Assembly (NCBI GenBank): GCA_002709695.1
Contig: PAQF01000073.1
Location: forward strand, 27,017-91,016
DNA from: Candidatus Poribacteria bacterium
GTDB lineage: Bacteria > Poribacteria > WGA-4E > UBA9662
DNA length: 64,000 nucleotides
Direction: 5' to 3'
Part shown: one piece after another, positions 1 to 8,985 of the stretch
How the letters are laid out: each line of letters begins with the position of its first letter
How positions within the stretch are numbered: position 1 is the first letter of the stretch
Notes under the pieces: model-generated
The model's input: only the letters and a program-made list of their open reading frames with translations
Database searches by the model: none
Told to the model about the DNA's origin: nothing
Program-made: the position numbers and the translations under genes

Positions 1-2
1 TT

Positions 3-3000
3 GGTATTTTTACTAAAGAAATGCTTTCTTTTGAAGGCTTCGGTTTTGATGAGACTTGCCGAATACATGGTACAGTTAGAATGGAAAATTCAAATCCTTA
101 TGAGATTTTTGTCAAAGGCCGAAATGTAGATGTAGCACCTATTTTCCCAATCATTAATCCATTGCTTGGGAACCGTTTTGATGGTGTAGCAGATGGTAGA
201 ATTGAGATGATCGGGGAATTGGTTGATCCACTAACTGTGAGAATGAAGATGGATTTGGTAAGATTTGAAGTCTCATCTGGTAGTGAGACCTTGGTCAGCC
301 CCGATCCTGAAATTGTAAAGCTTCGTTATGAGGGTGACGTGTGGTATGTTGATTCGCTTATTCTTGCTAGTCGGAAAAGTCGGAATCCAATAGTTAGTAT
401 GATGGATTCATCAATTTCGCCTAGACACATGGAGTTTCAAGTTACATCGAACGAATTTGAAATTCAAAGTCTCACCGGTCTTTTTCCTGAAATTCCAATT
501 GCTCTCTCCGGTTTAGCCCGTTACAACTTGAGTGTTACGGCGACAGAAACTGTAGGCAATATTGAATATCCAAAATATGAACTTAATTTTTTTATGCCGA
601 ATTTAGAAATTAAAAGTAGGGATGATATTATCGAAATTACCAGTGTAAAGGGGCAAATTCTTTATGAGAATAACCAACTGAGAATACCCATGACAGACTT
701 CCTTATGTTTGGGAATCATGTTCATATGTGGGGTACATTACCGGTTTCCAATCAAGGCACACAACTTCCGTCTATTTCAGATTCAATAGCAAATGATACG
801 AAGATTTCGGTTCAAAGCAGTAATTTTCGGGTTGGGCCGATGACGCGTTTTTTTTCGAAAGTGACTGAACTTACGGGTAATCTTGATCTTCACGCTCAGA
901 TTGGGAACTCTTTGATGCGACCTTCAATCAGTGCTGTGGTCGATTTGAACCACACGTCCTTCAAGTTATTCGATTTTCCTGTTCCTATTCAAGATCTTTC
1001 GGCATTAATAAATGTGTCCAGTGTGACGTCTGGTCAAATGCAGGTCATTACGGAAAAGTCAAACTGGCGAATCAATGATGGAGTTTTCCATTTTGGTAAT
1101 GCCATTTGTAATGTGGATCTGGTCAATTTTCGACCTGAAATTGACAGTTGGGCGCTTTCTATTAGCGGCGATCAGGCCAATTTAGCTGATGTTTTTAGCT
1201 ATGTGATGAGTGTGCCTCAATCATCTATTACTGGTTCTACAGATATGTTGCTTACAGCTGAGGGAGTAGGTGCTCGGGTTGATACGACAACGGCAAAACT
1301 CATTTGTCAGAATCTGAATCTTAAGGTGGCGGACCAAGATATAACCGAAGTTCAGCCTTTACAATTTACTTTCTCTGACCGAAAGTTTCAGGTTGCTCCA
1401 ATTGAACTTGGCCAAGTACGCTTGTCGGCTGATGGTTTGTCGCAGAATTGGGTGGGAATTTTCGGGGAGATTGATCTTGATGGAAACCTAGATTTCTACT
1501 TTAACACAGATAGTCTTCCGCTTTCAGTCGCCTTAGCAGTGGGAGGCTTGCCTAACCGAATCAACGGTGTCTTAAATAGTCAAGTTCATGTTCGTAATCG
1601 CTTGCGCCAGCCAAATATTGAAATTATATGGGCTGTCGCAACTGATTTTAGAGATGAGAGCCCAGAGTTTAAAGGTAGGATCACATATTTTGACCAGTGG
1701 CTTACTATTCATGAGACTGAACTTGTTGGATACAATAATCGCTTGCAACTGTCTGGCCAAGTACCAATTGACTTGTCATTAAGCCAGATGAAATTGTCGG
1801 ATCGTTTCCTTAAATTACCAATCAATGTGCAATTAAGTGGAGAGCAGGTCGATCTTGGTTTCATCGCTTCGTTTTTTCCTAAAGTCGACAAAAGTAGTGG
1901 TATAGCCGACATCGGTTTAAGGTTAGCTGGTACAACGGCCCGTCCTTATCTTAATGGTATGTTTTCAATCAAAAATGGGAATTTACAGTTTGTTGATACT
2001 TCCCTGCCAATTTCGCAAGGAAGTATATATGCGAGGGCTGCTGATGGGTATATTGATGTTACAAATTTAACTTGTTATATTGGTTCAGGTAAGTTTGATG
2101 CCCGTGTTCAACTTATGACAGATGGACTCTATCCAACAAACTTTATAGCAAGAAAGATTGTAATTCAGAATGCCGACATTTCCGATTGGAGTCGAAGTCT
2201 TTTGCCGGCAAGGTTTTATCCCAAACTTGGTGGTATCATAACTGCTAGTGCGATACTGGATATACCGATCAATAAATTTATTAGTCGTGGCGTAATAGAT
2301 TGGACTCCGGAATTACTGCTTCCTTTTAATTTGCAAAATATAATTGCGTATGCTACGAGTGAGGCAAAGATAGAGAATTTGACTCTTGAAAGTTTGGACT
2401 ATCGTGTTGCCAATAATAGAAATATAAATATTGTGCTGAAGAATCGGAAGTTGCATGTTCAGCCATTTCTGTTAACAGATGTAGGGAATGAGACAGCGGT
2501 TAATCCCTTGGAATTAGAAGGCGGAGGGCTTTGGGAACTTGATGGGAATCTAGATTTCGTTATGAAAATGCGAGATTTTGATGTAAGTTTCCTCTCTGAT
2601 CTGGTTCCCATCGAGTATCCAATTCGTGGGAAATTAAATGCTAACCTACAGATTAACGGTACTGACGCAAATCCAGAGGTCACATTGGAATGGTTTCCTG
2701 CTAAATCTACGGCGTTGACCATCGCTAATGCGGAAATCGATGATTTTACGGGCAAAATTACTTATGAAGATCAGGCAGTCCAGATTGGTAGGGAGGTTGT
2801 CACACTTTCAATCGGTTCAAATCGTGTTCTGTTGTCTGGGACAGTTCCATTTGATTTCTCAATACGTGAGGCAATACTATCGCCATTGCCTCAGCCGATT
2901 GAAGGCAGAATTGATCTAGATATAAGAACGCTTGATTTTTTGCCTATGATTTTTCCGCAATTTGGTCTTATTGATGGTGTTGGGATGTGTAATGTCACAA

Positions 3001-4430
3001 TTGGCGGTAGTATCGATTCTCCCCGGTTGAAAGGGGTAACTAGCTTACGTGACGTTGCTTTTCGGCTTCCTGAGACGTATATTAGTGTGGATCAAGCTCA
3101 GTTAGAAGCAAATTTTACCAATAATGGGGTCATTATCCGTCAGCTTGAAGGTAATTTAAATGGTGGTAAATTCGTAGCGGGAGGTTCTCTTGAGTCGAGG
3201 TGGTTAGACGTAACTGAAATGGACATTTGGGCTACACTGAAAGACGGTTGTATTTTTCAAAACCCTCAACTTTATTGGGTACGGTGTGACCGTGTTGATT
3301 TGACCATGATTGGTGATGTAATCCCTGGGGGTAAGGTTAGACTGCCAGTTGTAAGAGGGACGGTCCGTGTTGCTGATGGTCGGTATAAGCGCCCTTGGCG
3401 GGAATTAGTTAATGAATGGGTTAATCAAGATTCAGCAGGAATTCAGTTTGAAGTGTTATCGGATTATCCGATTATTCGTCATCTCCGTTTGGATTTGGAT
3501 GTTATTGCTCCAGGAAACATTTCGATGGTATCGGATCTTGGCGATTTTAACGATATTGAAGTCTCAGTGAATGGTAAAGTTATTGGTCCAATCCAAAGAC
3601 CTGTTTATAATGGTAGAGTTGATATACTTGAAGGCGAATTCCAAGTTTTTGCCATCGACCATCCGTTTACAATCAAAGAGGGGTCATATGGCGAGAATAC
3701 TGATCCTCTTCGTCTGAAACCATATTACGAGATCTATGCTGAAACGTCGGAACCAATTCGAAGTGTTAGGTTACGTAATCTGGATACAAAGGATGTAAAA
3801 GTTAACTTACATATGAGCGGCTATTTAAGTGAATCCCATAGTCCCGAACTGGAAGTGGAAATTTTGAACAGTGAGGTTGGTGAAAATTATCAGCTGACGC
3901 TCACACAAACGGAAATTCTTTCTATTCTAACTTTTGGGGATACCGAATCTTTGTCTTTCACAGATGTTGGGGCGATAAGCAATAGTAGTAGAGAGGTTAT
4001 GCTTCGGCAGGGAGAACGATTTGTCGGGAATTCAGTTGCCAGATTGGCGGGGCTCCGCGAAGCTCGAGTCAAGCTGACTGATCCTCTTAGTTTTGAAAAC
4101 CGTTCTGAGCTTTTTTGGGATGATAGAGATTTGATGGTGGATCCACTGTTGGATTTGCGTAATGATTTTTTGTTGACTCTCGATGATCCTATTTCAGTAA
4201 TAGACCCGAGTGGTCAAATTGAGTCTAAAAGTCTGAAGGAAATTTCGAAAAGATTAGCAATTACTTATTCAAATAAAATATCTTATTTAAATAAGCTAAG
4301 CGAAAATACTCCCTATATAGAGGTTGAGTATCAGATTAACAAACACATGTCCGTGGCCGGTGAGAGGTATAGGATAAACCAAAGTACGGAACGATATGGT
4401 ATTGATCTTAAGCTTGAACTGGAGTTTTAG
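3..4430 (+). CDS. TamB-like/AsmA-like translocation and assembly protein, 5'-truncated
   Basis: This is a very long beta-rich protein (at least 1475 residues) of the TamB (DUF490) type, a periplasm-spanning protein tied to outer-membrane biogenesis and lipid transport. The reading frame is open to the left edge with no upstream stop, and no signal anchor is visible, so the true N-terminus lies outside the window; the first ATG at 21 is probably internal. The body consists of repeating amphipathic strands with recurrent G-x-(L/I) and DLxLxIxG-like elements, as expected for a beta-taco groove. The C-terminal 300 residues contain the family-typical ending, including QTEILSILTFGD near 3900-3940. 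It overlaps the following BamA-family gene, the classic TamB/TamA or TamB/BamA pairing. Family assignment is good; the distinction between TamB and another AsmA-like protein is less sure. Confidence 0.82.
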   Translation, partial: GIFTKEMLSFEGFGFDETCRIHGTVRMENSNPYEIFVKGRNVDVAPIFPIINPLLGNRFDGVADGRIEMIGELVDPLTVRMKMDLVRFEVSSGSETLVSPDPEIVKLRYEGDVWYVDSLILASRKSRNPIVSMMDSSISPRHMEFQVTSNEFEIQSLTGLFPEIPIALSGLARYNLSVTATETVGNIEYPKYELNFFMPNLEIKSRDDIIEITSVKGQILYENNQLRIPMTDFLMFGNHVHMWGTLPVSNQGTQLPSISDSIANDTKISVQSSNFRVGPMTRFFSKVTELTGNLDLHAQIGNSLMRPSISAVVDLNHTSFKLFDFPVPIQDLSALINVSSVTSGQMQVITEKSNWRINDGVFHFGNAICNVDLVNFRPEIDSWALSISGDQANLADVFSYVMSVPQSSITGSTDMLLTAEGVGARVDTTTAKLICQNLNLKVADQDITEVQPLQFTFSDRKFQVAPIELGQVRLSADGLSQNWVGIFGEIDLDGNLDFYFNTDSLPLSVALAVGGLPNRINGVLNSQVHVRNRLRQPNIEIIWAVATDFRDESPEFKGRITYFDQWLTIHETELVGYNNRLQLSGQVPIDLSLSQMKLSDRFLKLPINVQLSGEQVDLGFIASFFPKVDKSSGIADIGLRLAGTTARPYLNGMFSIKNGNLQFVDTSLPISQGSIYARAADGYIDVTNLTCYIGSGKFDARVQLMTDGLYPTNFIARKIVIQNADISDWSRSLLPARFYPKLGGIITASAILDIPINKFISRGVIDWTPELLLPFNLQNIIAYATSEAKIENLTLESLDYRVANNRNINIVLKNRKLHVQPFLLTDVGNETAVNPLELEGGGLWELDGNLDFVMKMRDFDVSFLSDLVPIEYPIRGKLNANLQINGTDANPEVTLEWFPAKSTALTIANAEIDDFTGKITYEDQAVQIGREVVTLSIGSNRVLLSGTVPFDFSIREAILSPLPQPIEGRIDLDIRTLDFLPMIFPQFGLIDGVGMCNVTIGGSIDSPRLKGVTSLRDVAFRLPETYISVDQAQLEANFTNNGVIIRQLEGNLNGGKFVAGGSLESRWLDVTEMDIWATLKDGCIFQNPQLYWVRCDRVDLTMIGDVIPGGKVRLPVVRGTVRVADGRYKRPWRELVNEWVNQDSAGIQFEVLSDYPIIRHLRLDLDVIAPGNISMVSDLGDFNDIEVSVNGKVIGPIQRPVYNGRVDILEGEFQVFAIDHPFTIKEGSYGENTDPLRLKPYYEIYAETSEPIRSVRLRNLDTKDVKVNLHMSGYLSESHSPELEVEILNSEVGENYQLTLTQTEILSILTFGDTESLSFTDVGAISNSSREVMLRQGERFVGNSVARLAGLREARVKLTDPLSFENRSELFWDDRDLMVDPLLDLRNDFLLTLDDPISVIDPSGQIESKSLKEISKRLAITYSNKISYLNKLSENTPYIEVEYQINKHMSVAGERYRINQSTERYGIDLKLELEF

Positions 4431-7203
4431 AAATTACTTGGATTTTTTTCTGAAGATTCTCTGTCCTTTTATAAAATTGGTATCTGTTTTAGTATTGCTA
4501 GTTCTACATAACGAATCACTGAGTGCTAGTATAATCCCTGTGGTTCAAATTGAATATCTGTTTAATGGTGAAATTTTAGATGAATCTTCGTCACTTTCAC
4601 AGGCTTTGGTTGGTGGGACTGATATTGAACTTGGGGATACAATTTCCCATTATAAAATTCGTCGATCTGTGGAAGCAATCTACTCAATTGGAGATTTTTC
4701 GCAGGTTAGAGCAGTAAGGAAGGTTGCAGAATCCGGAATTATATTGGTATTTCAACTCACCTCGAAAATTCGGATTTCTGAGATTAAGCTTGATGGGAAT
4801 ATTCTTGATCGAGGTTTTATACTTGAACGGATTAATTCTGAAGTTGGGGAAGAATATTCAAAAGAAGTAGCCGAGAGAGACGCAAGAAAGATTCTCAGTC
4901 TTTATATAGATCATGGGTATTTCAACGCTCGTGTTCGCTTCACAGTTCCTTCAGAAAAACGTGCAGTTGATGTGCTTTCTCTCCGTTTTGAAATTGTGCC
5001 GCATGCCCGAGTAACAATTGGAGTTATAGGCTTTAGCGGCAATTTGGCTTTCAGTGAAAAGGATATTCAGAGTGCCTTAGAAATTGAAAGCAACCAGTTC
5101 TATCAGAAAGAAATGATCGAGAGGGAAATCTACCGTCTCCGAGAACGGTATCGTCAGGAGGGTTATCTGTCAGTCCAAATTGTGTCAAGTCAGGTGTACA
5201 ATTCTAGTCTGAAAACGATAGCGTTGACTTTTCACATTGTTGAGGGAAGAAGAGTTATCGTTAAGTTGATTGGTAGCGGTTTTGATAAAGAGGCGTTACG
5301 CGATAAACTAGAAATTTTTAAACAAGGCAATTATTCTGACTATGTCCTTCGAAGTAACGCCCAGCGGATTCGACAAATCTTTCAGCAGAAAGGTTACTAT
5401 GACCCACAAGTCAGATTTCGAATTGCAAAGGAATCAAAAGAGGTTGTTGTGATCAACTTTGATATTGATCTTGGCAAAGTGCCGCGAATCCGAAGAATTG
5501 ATTTTGTTGGTAATAATGCTTTTAGTGACTCCGATTTGTTGCAACGAATGGTGACTAGAAAACGTAATTTTTTCTCTTTTCCTGGTTTGAGTTGGTTATT
5601 TCCTGAAGGTGTTTTTGATCCAATGGCTTTTGATAGAGATAGGAAGGCTCTTGAACTCTTTTATAAGAAGAGCGGATACTTGAATGCTAGAATTAAAGTT
5701 GAAAGATACGTTAATTCCAAGACAAATCAACTTCATCTGCAACTTAAGATTGATGAAGGCATACAACAACTGGTCAATGACCTTAGTTTCGAAGGTAATG
5801 CCATTTTTGATTCGGATCAATTGGTTCTTGTTATTTCAGCTAGGCGAGGTCTACCTTATAGTAAAGATTTGGTGGAACAAGACCAACGTAAATTGGAGAT
5901 CCTATATGATAGGAACGGTTACATTTACGCAAGTATTGAACCTAAATATGATGAATCGACTGGAATGCTTGTTTATCGTGTTTTGGAAAACAAACAAGCT
6001 CGGCTTGGGAGATTCTATATCCATGGCAATTTAAAAACAAGAAATCATGTGTTGCAGCGTGAGTTTGAGAACGCTGGACTGAAAGCGGGAGATGTTTTTA
6101 GTTTTGAACGATTGATGGATGCTAAGCGGGAGCTGTTTTTGCTGGGGCTATTTCGTTCAATTAGCATACGTGTACCCGACAGAATTGATCAGGAAGAGAT
6201 ACTTGATATTAATGTAAGAGTTGAGGAAAGGAACCCCGGATCAATTAGTTTAAGTGGTGGATATAATCCTTCAAGCGAAATCTTTTCCTTCAAGAGTGTG
6301 CGTGGAACGTTTGGTTTGAATTATAATAATTTGTATGGTCGAAATTTAAGAGTTAGTACAAAAGCGCGGTTTGGGACGGAAGGAAATCTGTATGAAACAA
6401 TTCTTATAGAACCTTGGTTAGTTGGTGATACGATAGGAACGCTTCGAGTTTTTGAGGATAATCTTCAGGAAATTGGTGATATTACTCGGGCTAGGGGTGG
6501 TATAGCAAGTTTGATTAAAAGACTAGGAGTTCATAATAAATTCTCTGTTCAATACAAATATCAAGAACTTCGTCAGAAGAAAAGGGGGTTAGGTACAACA
6601 GTGAGCAGTTTTGGATTAGCCTTTCATCGTGATAATCGCGATCATTTTTTTAATCCACGAAGTGGTCACTTCAATGAATTGATGATTGAATATGCTGGTG
6701 GGTTGTTGTCGGGAGAGACAAGCTTTATCAAAGTTACAACTGATCAGCGATTTTACCAAAATGTTACCGATGTAGTGTTTGCTAATGCCATTCGGCTCGG
6801 TTTTGAAAAAGGGTTGCGAAATCAGGTAAGGTTACCTTCTTTTGAACGTTTTCGTATTGGTGGAGGTACCACGGTTCGTGGTTATGATGAAATGTCTTTA
6901 GGGCCTTTAGATGAATTTGGCAACCATCGGGGTGATGTAATGTTTGTCTTTAATACGGAACTTCGTTTTCCTATATACAAGTTGGTTGGGGCCGTAGTGT
7001 TTTTTGATTTGGGTAATGTCTGGGATGAACCAAGGAACCTGAATGATTTGGTTAAGGATATTCGGATGAATCGTCCTTGGTCGGCGATTGGTTTTGGCTT
7101 GCGTATGGATACTGTATTGGGACCTGCACGTTTGGATTATGGGATTCCAATTGATAAAGATATAGATGGTAAGTTGCATCTTGCACTTGGACACGCTTTT
7201 TGA
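4396..7203 (+). CDS. bamA: BamA/Omp85-family outer-membrane assembly protein with seven POTRA domains
   Basis: This is an Omp85 protein that inserts beta-barrel proteins into the outer membrane. A hydrophobic signal segment occupies residues 15-45. POTRA-like modules can be drawn at about 47-123, 124-202, 203-284, 285-361, 362-455, 456-534 and 535-612, most carrying the I-x-x-(I/L)-x-(F/L)-x-G-N start and the GY(F/L/Y/I) turn. The barrel follows (613-935) with the conserved VRGY motif (RIGGGTTVRGYDE) and an aromatic C-terminus (HAF). Seven modules exceed the five of E. coli BamA and the three of TamA. The ATG at 4396 overlaps the tamB-like gene by 35 bases; an in-frame TTG at 4438, preceded by GGAG at 4421 and giving a cleaner signal peptide, is a credible alternative. 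It could be a TamA-like partner rather than the essential BamA. Confidence 0.9.
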   Translation: MVLILSLNWSFRNYLDFFLKILCPFIKLVSVLVLLVLHNESLSASIIPVVQIEYLFNGEILDESSSLSQALVGGTDIELGDTISHYKIRRSVEAIYSIGDFSQVRAVRKVAESGIILVFQLTSKIRISEIKLDGNILDRGFILERINSEVGEEYSKEVAERDARKILSLYIDHGYFNARVRFTVPSEKRAVDVLSLRFEIVPHARVTIGVIGFSGNLAFSEKDIQSALEIESNQFYQKEMIEREIYRLRERYRQEGYLSVQIVSSQVYNSSLKTIALTFHIVEGRRVIVKLIGSGFDKEALRDKLEIFKQGNYSDYVLRSNAQRIRQIFQQKGYYDPQVRFRIAKESKEVVVINFDIDLGKVPRIRRIDFVGNNAFSDSDLLQRMVTRKRNFFSFPGLSWLFPEGVFDPMAFDRDRKALELFYKKSGYLNARIKVERYVNSKTNQLHLQLKIDEGIQQLVNDLSFEGNAIFDSDQLVLVISARRGLPYSKDLVEQDQRKLEILYDRNGYIYASIEPKYDESTGMLVYRVLENKQARLGRFYIHGNLKTRNHVLQREFENAGLKAGDVFSFERLMDAKRELFLLGLFRSISIRVPDRIDQEEILDINVRVEERNPGSISLSGGYNPSSEIFSFKSVRGTFGLNYNNLYGRNLRVSTKARFGTEGNLYETILIEPWLVGDTIGTLRVFEDNLQEIGDITRARGGIASLIKRLGVHNKFSVQYKYQELRQKKRGLGTTVSSFGLAFHRDNRDHFFNPRSGHFNELMIEYAGGLLSGETSFIKVTTDQRFYQNVTDVVFANAIRLGFEKGLRNQVRLPSFERFRIGGGTTVRGYDEMSLGPLDEFGNHRGDVMFVFNTELRFPIYKLVGAVVFFDLGNVWDEPRNLNDLVKDIRMNRPWSAIGFGLRMDTVLGPARLDYGIPIDKDIDGKLHLALGHAF

Positions 7204-7222
7204 GCGTATCCAAGTGGTTTTT
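7185..7222 (+). terminator. Rho-independent terminator overlapping the bamA-like stop codon
   Basis: ACTTGGACACGC (7185-7196) pairs with GCGTATCCAAGT (7204-7215) with one mismatch, and is followed by GG and five T. The loop contains the TGA stop at 7201-7203, so the left arm encodes the last residues of the outer-membrane protein. It ends the tamB/bamA unit before the tRNA promoter. Confidence 0.8.
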
Positions 7223-7399
7223 GGAATGGAATATTGAAGGTATGTATTTTGTCTGAGGCTATTGTGAGTGGTGTGTTAAGCGGGCAGTTTTTTTGCTGTT
7301 TGGTCGAATATTGTAAAAATCTTATTTGGTTTACATGTTGTGAGTGAGGTTATCTGAGCTGGATTGCGAATTAAATGTGTCTACTTTTGGAGAAAAATC

Positions 7400-7429
7400 T
7401 TGACAAAGTTTTTTAATTATATGTATAAT
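7400..7429 (+). promoter_or_regulatory. Sigma70-type promoter of the tRNA/secE/ribosomal cluster
   Basis: Perfect -35 TTGACA (7400-7405) and perfect -10 TATAAT (7424-7429) are separated by 18 bases. The first tRNA begins 21 bases downstream of the -10, fitting a short pre-tRNA leader. A second isolated TATAAT lies at 7829-7834, just before tRNA-Trp, without a convincing -35. Confidence 0.85.
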
Positions 7430-7450
7430 TCTAGCTTGTCTGTATTATAG

Positions 7451-7526
7451 GCTGGCGTAGCTCAATCGGTAGAGCAAGTGATTTGTAATCACTAGGTTGG
7501 AGGTTCAAGTCCTCTCGTCAGCTCCA
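7451..7526 (+). tRNA. tRNA-Thr (anticodon TGT)
   Basis: A complete cloverleaf can be drawn. The acceptor GCTGGCG pairs with CGTCAGC, the D-arm holds the TAGCTCA..GGTAGAGCA pattern, the anticodon loop TTTGTAA gives TGT, and the T-arm loop is TTCAAGT. The 3' CCA is encoded (TCCA at 7523-7526), unlike in the other four tRNAs of the cluster. Confidence 0.95.
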
Positions 7527-7537
7527 GTGCGGCGAAT

Positions 7538-7620
7538 GGGGAGATAGCGAAGCTGGCCAAACGCGGCAGACTGTAAATCTGTTCCCTCAGGGTTCGGCGG
7601 TTCGAATCCGTCTCTCCCCA
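7538..7620 (+). tRNA. tRNA-Tyr (anticodon GTA)
   Basis: The acceptor GGGGAGA pairs with TCTCCCC, with discriminator A at 7620. The anticodon loop CTGTAAA gives GTA, and a long class II variable arm follows, as expected for bacterial tRNA-Tyr. No encoded CCA. Confidence 0.95.
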
Positions 7621-7631
7621 TCATTATTTTT

Positions 7632-7704
7632 GCGGGAGTAGCTCATTTGGTAGAGCCTCTGCCTTCCAAGCAGATGGTGGCGGGTTCGAGCCCCGTCTCC
7701 CGCT
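7632..7704 (+). tRNA. tRNA-Gly (anticodon TCC)
   Basis: The acceptor GCGGGAG pairs with CTCCCGC and the discriminator is T. The anticodon stem TCTGC/GCAGA encloses the loop CTTCCAA, giving TCC. The T-loop is TTCGAGC. No encoded CCA. Confidence 0.95.
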
Positions 7705-7717
7705 TTGAGTGTGAGGT

Positions 7718-7790
7718 GCCGACGTAGCTCAGTAGGTAGAGCACATCATTGGTAATGATGAGGTCACCGGTTCAATCCCGGTCGTCGGCT
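7718..7790 (+). tRNA. tRNA-Thr (anticodon GGT)
   Basis: The acceptor GCCGACG pairs with CGTCGGC. The anticodon stem CATCA/TGATG encloses the loop TTGGTAA, giving GGT. This is the second threonine tRNA of the cluster and sits where thrT lies upstream of tufB in E. coli; here no tuf gene follows. No encoded CCA. Confidence 0.95.
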
Positions 7791-7847
7791 TTGAGCTTGG
7801 GATGTTTTTTGTAATACTTTAGTAGTACTATAATTATTATTTATTAT

Positions 7848-7922
7848 AGGCCATTAGCTCAGGCTGGCTAGAGCGTCGGTCTCCAAAACCGAAAGTCGGG
7901 GGTTCGAATCCCTCATGGCCTG
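7848..7922 (+). tRNA. tRNA-Trp (anticodon CCA)
   Basis: The acceptor AGGCCAT pairs with ATGGCCT and the discriminator is G, the identity base for tRNA-Trp. The anticodon loop CTCCAAA gives CCA. It directly precedes secE, an arrangement found in many bacteria, and the 3' CCA is not encoded. Confidence 0.95.
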
Positions 7923-7950
7923 TTTTTTTATCGCTTCGGGTTTGGTGTGT

Positions 7951-8346
7951 ATGATAGCTCGTATTAAAAAATATGTAAGAGAGATTTTTCTGGAATGGGA
8001 GAAGGTTTCCAAACCGGATTGGAAGCAGGTTAAAGCGAATACGCTTGTTGTGGTCGTGGCAACCTTGATTCTCGGGATTTACATCGCGTTAGTTGATGGG
8101 AATAAGGATTTTCCGGTCTGGGTAGCTTCAGATGTTATTTTTGGCCCGGGCTTAATCCTTTTGTTTGTTTTGTTGATAGCACCTCTCTCGTGGTTTGCTA
8201 GGAGGTTCACATCGAGATGGGAAATTCTTATTCCTATCTCGATCGCTCCATTATTAATTACGCTCGCGCTCCATTACATCGTTATGCCAAGTGATCCTGT
8301 TTCTGGTTTTGGTATCTCTTGGATTCGCGAACTGTTTATGAAGTAA
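7951..8346 (+). CDS. secE: Preprotein translocase subunit SecE with extra C-terminal membrane segments
   Basis: SecE clamps SecY in the general secretion channel. The family signature is visible: an amphipathic helix with F-x-E-x-x-K-V-x-x-P-x-W (FLEWEKVSKPDW, about residues 13-24), then one membrane helix at about 28-48. The ATG at 7951 is preferred because the longer frame from 7915 begins inside tRNA-Trp. The protein is unusually long (131 residues) for a single-helix SecE: after the conserved helix come two further hydrophobic segments, about residues 60-82 and 95-114. E. coli SecE also has three helices, but there the extra two precede the conserved one. It is followed by nusG in the usual order, 15 bases later. 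Confidence 0.88.
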   Translation: MIARIKKYVREIFLEWEKVSKPDWKQVKANTLVVVVATLILGIYIALVDGNKDFPVWVASDVIFGPGLILLFVLLIAPLSWFARRFTSRWEILIPISIAPLLITLALHYIVMPSDPVSGFGISWIRELFMK

Positions 8347-8361
8347 GAGGATTATCCTATA

Positions 8362-8949
8362 ATGATTGATGCTGCGATTGATACTACGACTGGTTTTTGG
8401 TATATTGTCCATATTTATTCAGGACACGAGAAAAAAGTAGAAATCAATCTTCAGAAACGTGTTCAGGCAATGAGGCTTGATAAGTTGATTCTGGAGGTTA
8501 TTGTTCCTATTAAAGAAGTTGCTGAGGTCAAGAATGGCAAACGTCGCGTCGTAGAACGTCCTTCTTACCCAGGTTATATTCTTGTACAAACATCTGATGA
8601 ATTGAAGAGCAGTTCTGAAAATCCTGATGTGTTGAGAAGTTGGCAGTTGGTTAGGGAAACACCAGGTGTCATGGGTTTTATCGGGGCTTCGTCAAATCCT
8701 GTACCTCTTAGTGAAGAAGAGGTCAATCAGGTTTTGAATCTGTCGTCAGGTGGGGAGCGGCCGGAGCCTATCCTCGAGGTTGATTTTGTTTCAGGTGACC
8801 AAGTGAGGGTAATTGAAGGGCCTTTCAAAGGTTTTCCCGCGGAAGTCAACGAAGTCGATAGGGAACGACAACGTTTACACTTAACAATTTCGATTTTTGG
8901 TCGCTCTACACCAATAGATCTCGAGTTTCTGGAAGTCGAAAAAATATAG
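8362..8949 (+). CDS. nusG: Transcription termination/antitermination protein NusG
   Basis: NusG binds RNA polymerase and influences pausing, Rho-dependent termination and coupling to the ribosome. The N-terminal NGN domain starts with FWYIVHIYSGHEKKVE and contains the RPSYPGYILV segment. The C-terminal KOW motif is visible as GDQVRVIEGPFKGFPAEV near residues 147-164. Length (195 residues) is normal. It sits between secE and rplK, the conserved order. Confidence 0.97.
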   Translation: MIDAAIDTTTGFWYIVHIYSGHEKKVEINLQKRVQAMRLDKLILEVIVPIKEVAEVKNGKRRVVERPSYPGYILVQTSDELKSSSENPDVLRSWQLVRETPGVMGFIGASSNPVPLSEEEVNQVLNLSSGGERPEPILEVDFVSGDQVRVIEGPFKGFPAEVNEVDRERQRLHLTISIFGRSTPIDLEFLEVEKI

Positions 8950-8985
8950 ATTTAAATAATCAAATACAATGAAAGATTCGTAAAA

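Noticed and set aside
7829..7834. TATAAT just before tRNA-Trp as a second promoter
   Set aside because: No -35 within 16-19 bases; kept only as a remark on the main promoter.
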